In this document: in pieces, positions 1 through 5,214 of the stretch | How positions within the stretch are numbered: position 1 is the first letter of the stretch | Layout of the letters: every line of letters starts with the position of its first letter | Source: ZC4RG30 sp041168985 | Lineage (GTDB): Bacteria > Pseudomonadota > Gammaproteobacteria > Steroidobacterales > Steroidobacteraceae | Length of the DNA stretch: 5,269 bases | Direction of reading: 5' to 3' | NCBI GenBank assembly: GCA_041168985.1 | Contig: JBEEKA010000292.1 | Span: 1 to 5,269, forward strand | Position numbers and translations under genes: made by a program | Notes under the pieces: generated by a model | Seen by the model: the letters and a program-made list of their open reading frames with translations, nothing else | Database searches by the model: none | Told to the model about the DNA's origin: nothing

Positions 1-118
1 TAGCCCCTGCCGACAGCGCGAGTTCATGGAACTCGCGCAGGTCATCCGGGTCCGCGGGCGCTCCCAGTGCGAGTCGCACCAGCACGGCACGCTCGCCACT
101 GCGTGGACGCTCGAACAT
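1..118 (-). CDS. hflX: HflX ribosome-associated GTPase, N-terminal fragment
   Basis: Only the first 39 codons are in the window and the gene runs off the left edge. The translation begins MFERPRSGERAVLVRLALG and continues with a DDLREFHELALSAGA stretch. This is the usual opening of proteobacterial HflX, where an FERP-x-x-GERAVLV start leads into the N-terminal domain ahead of the GTPase domain. HflX is a cytosolic GTPase that binds the 50S subunit and, in the characterised bacteria, splits stalled or heat-damaged ribosomes. The GTPase motifs lie outside the window. The ATG shares one base with the hfq stop (TGATG), and no strong Shine-Dalgarno site precedes it, so translation is probably coupled to hfq. 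The hfq-hflX order is the classical one. Identification rests on a short N-terminus plus synteny. Confidence 0.9.
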   Translation of the reverse strand, partial: MFERPRSGERAVLVRLALGAPADPDDLREFHELALSAGA

Positions 119-381
119 CAATCGATCGTCGCGTCCCCGTCGCCGGCACCCGCCTCGTCTTCCGAGCCGCCGAGACGCACGTTGCGCGCCGGGACGATGG
201 TCGAAATGGCGTGCTTGTAGACCATCTGGCTCACGGCGTTGCGAAGAAGCACGACGAACTGATCGAAGGAATCGATCTGCCCCTGGAGCTTGATGCCGTT
301 GACGAGATAGATCGATACCGGAATGCGTTCCTTGCGAAGGGCATTCAGGAACGGGTCCTGGAGGGACTGACCCTTGGCCAT
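118..381 (-). CDS. hfq: RNA chaperone Hfq
   Basis: The 87-residue product is a hexameric Sm-like RNA chaperone that pairs small RNAs with mRNAs. The N-terminus MAKGQSLQDPFLNALR is nearly identical to E. coli Hfq. The Sm1 region covers about residues 20-50 and the Sm2 motif YKHAIS is at 55-60. Proximal-face residues Q8, D9, F42, Y55, K56 and H57 are present. So are distal-face Y25, G29, I30, K31 and Q33, and rim residues R16, K17 and R19. After residue 70 there is only a 17-residue tail, rich in Gly, Asp and Glu (six acidic residues), much shorter than the E. coli tail (total 102 residues). The frame stays open upstream to an ATG at 480, but the family start and the Shine-Dalgarno at 388-393 fix the start at 381. 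It sits between miaA and hflX as expected. Confidence 0.98.
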   Translation of the reverse strand: MAKGQSLQDPFLNALRKERIPVSIYLVNGIKLQGQIDSFDQFVVLLRNAVSQMVYKHAISTIVPARNVRLGGSEDEAGAGDGDATID

Positions 382-387
382 GGTGAA

Positions 388-393
388 TCTCCT
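388..393 (-). promoter_or_regulatory. hfq ribosome binding site
   Basis: The minus strand reads AGGAGA, followed by six bases (TTCACC) and then the hfq ATG at 381. It is the clearest Shine-Dalgarno in the window and decides the hfq start against the longer in-frame extension to 480. Just upstream lies the A-rich tract AGAACAGAAAAAC. Confidence 0.85.
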
Positions 394-410
394 GTTTTTC
401 TGTTCTGGAC

Positions 411-477
411 GTTGCCCGGCAAATTCGGCGAGCTTCCCCATCCATGGGTTGGCCTGCCGGCAGACTCGCCGGGCAAC
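411..477 (-). repeat. Inverted repeat in the hfq leader (miaA-hfq gap)
   Basis: In the 130-base gap between the miaA stop and the hfq ATG, GTTGCCCGGC (477-468) and GCCGGGCAAC (420-411) form a perfect 10-base inverted repeat around a 47-base interior. The interior holds the self-complementary CTGCCGGCAG (463-454) and CCATGG (447-442). A second perfect pairing, CGGCGAG (471-465) with CTCGCCG (432-426), shares bases with the outer stem, so the two cannot form together. No U-run follows the stem, so it is not an ordinary intrinsic terminator. The 3' foot ends 17 bases before the hfq Shine-Dalgarno. It is probably a folded part of the hfq 5' UTR. Its function is unknown. Confidence 0.6.
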
Positions 478-511
478 CACGCGCTACGACTTCGTTATGG
501 ATGAAATCGTA

Positions 512-1513
512 TCACGTCGCCACGCCGGCGGCGGCGCGTTTGATTTTCCATGCAATCGATTGTACTGCGGCGTTCATGAACTGTTCAGCAACCGTCGGAT
601 CGAATGCATCAACCCGCAATGCGGTCGCTCCGTCCGGCAGCAGGCCTTCGGAACGAAGCCAGGTCAGCTGCCTTTTCGCCAGTTGCCGGGTGGCAAACAG
701 GGCCTTGTCCCGAGCTTCCCCGGGACCGCAGCGCCCTTCGCAGAATTCGACCAGCTGGCGATATCCCACGGCCCTCAGGGAGGGACTGTCGGCAGTGAGG
801 CTGCCGCGGGCCAGCAGCCGCCGGACCTCTTCCACGAAACCGGTCTCGAGCATCGTGTCGAGCCTGCGGGCAAGGCGTTCATGCAGGGCGGCCCTGTCCG
901 TGACATCGAGGATGGTGATATGCCAGTCGACGCGCGGGCATGCGTTCCCGGAAGCGCCGATGCCCCAGGCCTCGTCCAGCGAACCCACCCCTTGCGCCAG
1001 CAGTTCCAGCGCCCGCTGGATGCGTTGCGCATCGTTCGGATGGATGCGCGCACCCGCCGCCGGATCCCGGGCTGCGAGTTCCGCGTGGAGTGCGCCCCAG
1101 CCCTCGGCCGCAGCGCGCGCATCGAGCGCAGCGCGAAGCGCGGGATCCGCAGGGGGAAGCTCCGCGATGCCTCGGAACAGGGCGCGGTAATACAACATCG
1201 TGCCGCCCACCAGCACGGGCAGCTTCCCCCGGCGGTGGATGTCGTCGATCGCCGCCAGGGCATCACGACGGAATTCGCCGGCGGAATAGCTGTCTTCAGG
1301 TTCCCGCACGTCGATCAGGTGATGCGGGACCGCCGCCTGTTCCGCCGCCGTAGGCTTCGCCGTGCCGATATCCATGCCGCGATAGACTTGCGCCGAGTCC
1401 ACGCTGACGAGTTCGACGGGCCATCGCTCCGCCAGGCGAAGCGCCAGCGCGCTCTTGCCGCTGCCCGTCGGACCCAGCAGCGCCAGCGCCGGCGGCGCTT
1501 CGTTCGCAGCCAT
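512..1513 (-). CDS. miaA: tRNA dimethylallyltransferase MiaA
   Basis: The 333-residue enzyme transfers the dimethylallyl group from dimethylallyl diphosphate to N6 of A37 in tRNAs reading UNN codons. This gives i6A, the precursor of ms2i6A. The P-loop GPTGSGKS is at residues 14-21. The substrate motif SVDSAQVYRGMDIGTAKP follows at 37-54, with the likely catalytic Asp39. Then come GGTMLYYRAL (103-112), IHPNDAQRIQRALE (157-170), SLRAVGYRQL (245-254) and ATRQLAKRQLTWLR (274-287), all in family order. Length is a little above the E. coli enzyme (316), because of the C-terminal tail ending IKRAAAGVAT. The frame stays open to an ATG at 1684 inside mutL, but that extension of 57 residues does not resemble the family. 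The ATG at 1513 lies two bases after the mutL stop. No strong Shine-Dalgarno is visible (only a GGGG about 12 bases upstream), which suggests coupling to mutL. Confidence 0.98.
   Translation of the reverse strand: MAANEAPPALALLGPTGSGKSALALRLAERWPVELVSVDSAQVYRGMDIGTAKPTAAEQAAVPHHLIDVREPEDSYSAGEFRRDALAAIDDIHRRGKLPVLVGGTMLYYRALFRGIAELPPADPALRAALDARAAAEGWGALHAELAARDPAAGARIHPNDAQRIQRALELLAQGVGSLDEAWGIGASGNACPRVDWHITILDVTDRAALHERLARRLDTMLETGFVEEVRRLLARGSLTADSPSLRAVGYRQLVEFCEGRCGPGEARDKALFATRQLAKRQLTWLRSEGLLPDGATALRVDAFDPTVAEQFMNAAVQSIAWKIKRAAAGVAT
559..587 (-). promoter_or_regulatory. Candidate sigma-70 promoter for hfq inside the miaA end
   Basis: On the minus strand TGAACA (587-582; 4 of 6 matches to TTGACA), a 17-base spacer and TACAAT (564-559; 5 of 6 matches to TATAAT) lie in the last codons of miaA. 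Transcription would start near 552, giving hfq a leader of about 170 bases that contains the inverted repeat. In E. coli several hfq promoters are known to lie within the upstream miaA region, so the placement is plausible. The boxes overlap miaA codons, and chance matches of this quality occur. Confidence 0.3.
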
Positions 1514-1515
1514 GT

Positions 1516-3255
1516 TCAGCGGCCCCGCAGGAACAGCCTGTCCAGCTCCGGCAGGGACACGCGCGCGAAGGTCGGCCGCCCGTGGTTGCACTGTGCCGAC
1601 CGCTCCGTCTGCTCCATCTGTCGCAGCAGCGCGTCCATCTCGGGCAGGGTCAGGCGACGGTGCGCATGGATCGCCGCCCGACATGCCAGCGTTGCCAGCA
1701 ACTGGTGTTCCGCACCCTGCACGTGATGCGAACCCTCGTCGGCGGTCATCGCCGCGACGACGTCCCTCAGCAGCTTCGCCACGTCGGTTTTCGCCAGCAG
1801 GGCCGGCACGCTGCGGACGGCGACGCTGTCGGGTGACAGCCTTTCGATCCGGAAGCCGGCGCGCTCCCAGTCCGGCATGGCGTCCAGCAGCGCGTCGATC
1901 TCGTACGCCTTCATCGTGACGCGCAGGGGCTCCAGCAGGTGCTGTGAGTCCTGCTCGCGCGCCGCATGGTCCTCCTTCAGCTTCTCGTACAACACGCGCT
2001 CGTGGCCGGCATGCATGTCCACGAGAACCAGTCCCTCTGCGTCCTGGGCCAGGATGTAGATGCCATGCAACTGCGCCAGGGCCTGGCCCAGCGGACGATC
2101 ATCGGCGACCGCAGCCGCAGCGGGTGCAGGCGACGCGGCGATGGCCTCGGCGACGGCCCAGGGACTGGTGCGCTCGAATTCGAATCCGCGCGGCGCCGGA
2201 TCCGACGGGAGCTCGAATGGCGTCCCGCGCGTATCGCCGGCGGTGGACTGGAAGCCGGGCCGGGTGTCCGCCAGCGGACGCTCGACCGCGTGCTGGACGA
2301 AATCGTGCACGCCCCGAGATTCCCGGAAACGCAGTTCCTGCTTCTGCGGGTGCGCGTTCACGTCCACTTCACGCGGATCGATGTCGAGTGACAGGACGTA
2401 AGCCGGATGCCTGCCGTTGAACAGCACGTCCCGGTACGCCACGCGAACGGCATTCATGAGCAGGCGATCGCGGACGGCACGCCCGTTCACGAACCAGTAA
2501 GCCAGATCCGGCTGTGCGCGCGAGAACGTGGGCAGGCTGATCCAGCCCGACAACCGCAAGGGTCCGGCTTTCGCGTCCACGCGCAGGCAGTGCTGCGCGA
2601 ACTCCTCGCCGACGATCGAACCGATCCTCGACAGCTGCTCGGCCTCGGTTCGCGCAGCGGCCACCCGCAGGACCTCCCGGCCGTTGTTGCGCAGGCTGAA
2701 GGCGACGTCGAACCGCGACAGCGCGAGCCGCTCCATCAGCCGCTGTACGTGGCCGGCCTCGGTGGTCTCGGTTCGCACGAAGCGGCGACGGGCCGGGACG
2801 TTGTGGAACAGGTCCCGCACTTCGAAAACGCTGCCGAACGGCACGGCCGAGGGTTTCACACCCGATACATCGCCACCGTCGACGTGCAGTTCATGCGCCG
2901 CGTCGCCACCCTCGCGGCGCGACTGGATGCGCAGCCTGGAGACGGCACCGATCGACGGCAGTGCTTCGCCACGGAAGCCGAGCGACATCACCCGCTCAAG
3001 GTCATCGAGATTCGCGATCTTGCTGGTGGCGTGCCGGGTGATCGCAAGCGGGAGGTCTTCGGCGGACATTCCCTGCCCGTCATCCCGGACACGGATCAGG
3101 GCGACACCGCCCTTTTCGATTTCCACGTCGATGCGTGTGGCGCCCGCATCGAGCGCGTTTTCAACCAGTTCCTTGACGACCGAAGCCGGTCGTTCAATGA
3201 CTTCACCGGCGGCGATCTGGTCGATGAGCTGGGGAGGCAGGACGCGGATTGGCAT
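1516..3255 (-). CDS. mutL: DNA mismatch repair protein MutL (endonuclease type)
   Basis: This 579-residue GHKL ATPase links MutS mismatch recognition to strand removal. The N-terminal ATPase shows QIAAGEVIERPASVVKEL (13-30), with E29 as probable catalytic base, then ENALDAGA (32-39), DDGQGM (58-63), ATSK (76-79) and GFRGEAL (93-99). The transducer domain ends in VDVNAHPQKQELRF (297-310); K305 matches the E. coli ATP-contacting Lys307. A Pro/Ala-rich linker covers about 325-390. The C-terminal domain carries DMHAGHERVLYE (413-424), which fits D-x-HA-x2-E-x4-E, plus ACRAAIHA (524-531), CNHGRP (556-561) and a terminal FLRGR. These are the metal-site motifs of nicking MutL proteins and are lacking in E. 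coli MutL, which relies on MutH. The protein is somewhat shorter than E. coli MutL (615), mainly in the linker. The start is fixed by an in-frame TGA 18 bases upstream. There is no close Shine-Dalgarno. Confidence 0.98.
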   Translation of the reverse strand: MPIRVLPPQLIDQIAAGEVIERPASVVKELVENALDAGATRIDVEIEKGGVALIRVRDDGQGMSAEDLPLAITRHATSKIANLDDLERVMSLGFRGEALPSIGAVSRLRIQSRREGGDAAHELHVDGGDVSGVKPSAVPFGSVFEVRDLFHNVPARRRFVRTETTEAGHVQRLMERLALSRFDVAFSLRNNGREVLRVAAARTEAEQLSRIGSIVGEEFAQHCLRVDAKAGPLRLSGWISLPTFSRAQPDLAYWFVNGRAVRDRLLMNAVRVAYRDVLFNGRHPAYVLSLDIDPREVDVNAHPQKQELRFRESRGVHDFVQHAVERPLADTRPGFQSTAGDTRGTPFELPSDPAPRGFEFERTSPWAVAEAIAASPAPAAAAVADDRPLGQALAQLHGIYILAQDAEGLVLVDMHAGHERVLYEKLKEDHAAREQDSQHLLEPLRVTMKAYEIDALLDAMPDWERAGFRIERLSPDSVAVRSVPALLAKTDVAKLLRDVVAAMTADEGSHHVQGAEHQLLATLACRAAIHAHRRLTLPEMDALLRQMEQTERSAQCNHGRPTFARVSLPELDRLFLRGR

Positions 3256-3289
3256 GCGGCGCAGTGTACGTCATGGCACCCCGCCCAAT

Positions 3290-3304
3290 GCCCGCGCGGC
3301 GGGC
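3290..3304 (-). repeat. GC-only hairpin in the amiB-mutL gap
   Basis: The 63-base gap between the amiB stop and the mutL ATG holds GCCCGC, a 3-base loop CGC, and GCGGGC, a perfect 6-bp GC stem on the minus strand. Just 3' is GGGCGGGG, which could pair instead with the upstream CGCCCGCC, so two folds compete. No U-run follows, which argues against an intrinsic terminator. The stem lies about 35 bases upstream of the mutL start and may influence mRNA stability or mutL translation. The function is inferred only. Confidence 0.4.
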
Positions 3305-3318
3305 GCTCCGGCGGTCGT

Positions 3319-4656
3319 TCAGCGCGCGGCGCTGGCGATCAGGGCCCCACGACCCTTCTGCTGGGCATAGAGCGTGCCGTCCGGTGGATTGCGGCGGAAG
3401 TAATCGCGCAGGCCGGAGAAGATCGCGTTGGCTATCGCCTCCTGGTGGCCCGGAGCGCGCAGCTTCGCTTCCTCGTTCGGGTTCGAGATGTAAGCCGTCT
3501 CGACCAGCATGGACGGGATGTCGGGCGACTTGAGGACCACGAAGCCGGCCTGCTGGACCTGCGATTTGCGGATCTCGCCGACACGGTCGAGATGGGTGAG
3601 GATGCGTTCCGCGGCTTCCATGCTCGAACCGATGCTGGCGGTCTGCGTGAGATCAAGCAGCAGCGACGCAAGCTGCGTGCCCTGCCGGGCGAGCTTCACG
3701 CCTCCCTTGAGGTCGGCGGCGTTCTCGCGCTCGGCGAGCCAGCGCGCTGCTTCGTTCGTCGCGCCCTTCTCGGACAGCACGTACACCGAGGAACCACCGA
3801 CGTCCGGGTTTCCGACTGAATCCGCATGGACGGACACGAACAGGTCAGCCCTGGCGGAACGGGCCTTGACGATCCGGTCGCGCAGCACGACGAAATAATC
3901 ACCGTCCCGGGTGAGGTAGGCCTTCATGCCCGGCTCGGCGGAGACCCGACGCGCGAGCGCACGCGCGATGGCAAGGGTCACGTCCTTTTCCTGCGTGCCG
4001 AGATGACCGATGGCGCCCGGATCCGTGCCGCCGTGACCCGCATCGATGGCAACGACGATGTCCCGCCCGCCCTGGCCGGGACGCCGCGGTGTGCGGGCTG
4101 GCGGTGGTGCCGGCGAATCCGCGGTTGATGCAATGAGGGTCTTCGCGGGTTCGACGTTCTCGACGACGGGAACCGGCGGCAGTTCCGTCGCGGCCGGCGT
4201 CTCGGCGGTCGTCGTCTTCGACACCACCGGCGGAGAGTCTGCCTCGGCGCGACCGATCGCCACGCTCAGCCGGCCGCCGTTGTCGTTGGCCTCGAAACGA
4301 CTGCGGTGCGCCTGCGACGATTCGAGGTCCAGGACCAGTCGCAGGGTCTCGCCGGGCTGGCTGCCCAGTCTCAGGCGTTTCACGATGCCCTGCGCGGCCG
4401 GCAGTTTCACCCCGCTGGCCAGCTGGGCATGCGGCAGGTCGATGACGACGCGGGCAGGATTTTCGAGGGTGAAGACCTTCCTCTCGCTTCCGCCCCGCAG
4501 GTCCAGCGCGAACTCGGCGGATTCCGCATCCGACCGCAGCTGGAACCCGCGGATCTCGGTGTCGGCCGCGGCGACCGACACCATCTGGCACATCAGCACG
4601 CTGGCCACGAAAACACGGGCCAGTTGCTGGCAGGACCGGAAACGCGACGACCTCAT
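3319..4656 (-). CDS. amiB: N-acetylmuramoyl-L-alanine amidase AmiB
   Basis: The 445-residue periplasmic zinc amidase cleaves the bond between MurNAc and the L-Ala of the stem peptide to split septal peptidoglycan during daughter-cell separation. A Sec-type signal peptide covers residues 1-31: a basic n-region, the core VFVASVLM, and a likely cut after VSVAAA. No twin-arginine motif is seen. An AMIN domain (about 34-135) should direct it to the septum. A Pro/Thr/Ala linker (140-198) leads to the Amidase_3 domain (199-420). Probable zinc ligands are H208 in DAGHGG, E223 in TQEKD and H277 in SVHAD; E386 in VETAYISN is the probable catalytic glutamate. The segment WLAERENAADLKGGV through LLLDLTQTA (306-340) matches the autoinhibitory region relieved by EnvC-type activators in studied homologues. 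No LysM domain follows, as in E. coli AmiB. An in-frame TAG 9 bases upstream rules out a longer protein. Confidence 0.97.
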   Translation of the reverse strand: MRSSRFRSCQQLARVFVASVLMCQMVSVAAADTEIRGFQLRSDAESAEFALDLRGGSERKVFTLENPARVVIDLPHAQLASGVKLPAAQGIVKRLRLGSQPGETLRLVLDLESSQAHRSRFEANDNGGRLSVAIGRAEADSPPVVSKTTTAETPAATELPPVPVVENVEPAKTLIASTADSPAPPPARTPRRPGQGGRDIVVAIDAGHGGTDPGAIGHLGTQEKDVTLAIARALARRVSAEPGMKAYLTRDGDYFVVLRDRIVKARSARADLFVSVHADSVGNPDVGGSSVYVLSEKGATNEAARWLAERENAADLKGGVKLARQGTQLASLLLDLTQTASIGSSMEAAERILTHLDRVGEIRKSQVQQAGFVVLKSPDIPSMLVETAYISNPNEEAKLRAPGHQEAIANAIFSGLRDYFRRNPPDGTLYAQQKGRGALIASAAR

Positions 4657-4662
4657 ACTGTG

Positions 4663-4691
4663 AATCTACGGCCGCAGACGGACAAATTCAA
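4663..4691 (-). promoter_or_regulatory. Candidate amiB promoter, possibly giving a leaderless mRNA
   Basis: On the minus strand TTGAAT (4691-4686), a spacer of exactly 17 bases and TAGATT (4668-4663) resemble sigma-70 -35 and -10 boxes, each matching 4 of 6. Six bases separate the -10 from the amiB ATG, so transcription would begin at or next to the A of the start codon (4656). Upstream is an AT-rich stretch (TTACGGTTATTTA), unusual in this GC-rich window. amiB has no Shine-Dalgarno site, which fits a leaderless transcript. This is an eye-made match and remains tentative. Confidence 0.3.
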
Positions 4692-4696
4692 TAAAT

Positions 4697-4716
4697 AACC
4701 GTAACATAGAGCGGTT
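4697..4716 (-). terminator. Weak hairpin directly after tsaE
   Basis: Beginning at the base after the tsaE stop, AACCG (4716-4712) and CGGTT (4701-4697) can pair around a 10-base loop. The AT-rich ATTTATTGAATTT follows. Flanking ATAA and TTAT could lengthen the stem across a small bulge. Position and AU-rich 3' side recall a terminator, but the stem is short and the U-run is interrupted. At most it would act as a leaky terminator or a 3'-end stabiliser between tsaE and amiB. Confidence 0.25.
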
Positions 4717-5214
4717 TTATAAGTTCGCTTCTGGATTGAGGCGGCCGAGCCAGTCCAGACCGGCGGGCGTGCATGCGGCTGCCTCGACCCGGTGTACGCC
4801 CGCGCCGGGCAGGAACGTCAGCCGCAGATCCGCGGGCGGAAGATGCCCCGTTCCCCGCTCCGGCCACTCGACGAGCCACAGGGTGCGGCCGGCGTGATGA
4901 TCCCTCAGGCCGAGGTTCTCCAGTTCTTCCGGGTCGTGCAGCCGGTACAGGTCCAGGTGCAACACCTGCCAGCGGCCTGCATCGTAGAGCTCGAGCAGCC
5001 CGTAACTCGGACTTCGAACCGGCCGGGTGATGCCCAGCTCGCGCAACAGTCCGCGCGCGAAGGTGGTCTTGCCTGCCCCCAGATCGCCCTCGAGCAACAC
5101 CACGAAAGGCGTGGCCGCACCGGTCGGCAGGGCCCTCGCCGCCGAAGCGCCGAATGCCAGCGTGGCGTCCTCGCCCCGCAGCGACCAGGGTCCTGCAGTC
5201 GCTCCGGCCGTCAT
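4717..5214 (-). CDS. tsaE: tRNA t6A37 biosynthesis ATPase TsaE
   Basis: The 165-residue cytosolic P-loop ATPase works with TsaB and TsaD to transfer threonylcarbamoyl to A37 of ANN-decoding tRNAs, making t6A. The Walker A loop GDLGAGKTT is at residues 43-51, with K49 and T50. Family motifs follow: VRSPSY (66-71), HLDLYRL (86-92) with D88, and VEWPERG (115-121) with E116 and W117. Length is near the usual 150-160. The family's SPT(Y/F)-T-L stretch reads SPSYGLL here, a mild change. The start at 5214 is supported by an AGGGTG Shine-Dalgarno (5225-5220) and by the ATGA overlap with the end of nnr, both pointing to coupled translation. The nnr-tsaE-amiB order matches E. coli. The older name is YjeE. 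Confidence 0.97.
   Translation of the reverse strand: MTAGATAGPWSLRGEDATLAFGASAARALPTGAATPFVVLLEGDLGAGKTTFARGLLRELGITRPVRSPSYGLLELYDAGRWQVLHLDLYRLHDPEELENLGLRDHHAGRTLWLVEWPERGTGHLPPADLRLTFLPGAGVHRVEAAACTPAGLDWLGRLNPEANL

Noticed and set aside
411..477. The miaA-hfq inverted repeat as a rho-independent terminator
   Set aside because: No U-run follows the 3' arm on the minus strand (it continues GTCCAGAACAG), and on the plus strand there is no transcribed gene to terminate.
382..480. N-terminal extension of hfq to the ATG at 480
   Set aside because: The extra 33 residues do not resemble Hfq, while ATG 381 has a strong Shine-Dalgarno and begins the conserved MAKGQSLQDP sequence.
1514..1684. 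N-terminal extension of miaA into mutL, to the ATG at 1684
   Set aside because: The extra 57 residues are the out-of-frame reading of the conserved mutL C-terminus. The family begins just before the P-loop, as with ATG 1513.
374..1726. A 450-codon open frame on the plus strand opposite miaA and the end of mutL
   Set aside because: It lies antisense to clear miaA and mutL coding sequence and has an Arg-rich, low-complexity translation with no recognisable domain. Long antisense frames are normal in GC-rich genes.
2407..3819. A 470-codon open frame on the plus strand opposite mutL and amiB
   Set aside because: It crosses the mutL-amiB gap antisense to two well-supported genes, and shows no motif or plausible start signal. 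It is a by-product of codon bias.
4666..4707. A 13-codon micro-ORF (ATG to TAG) on the minus strand in the tsaE-amiB gap, as a leader peptide
   Set aside because: There is no Shine-Dalgarno, no codon pattern suggesting attenuation, and its start codon falls in the loop of the hairpin. It is likely a chance frame.
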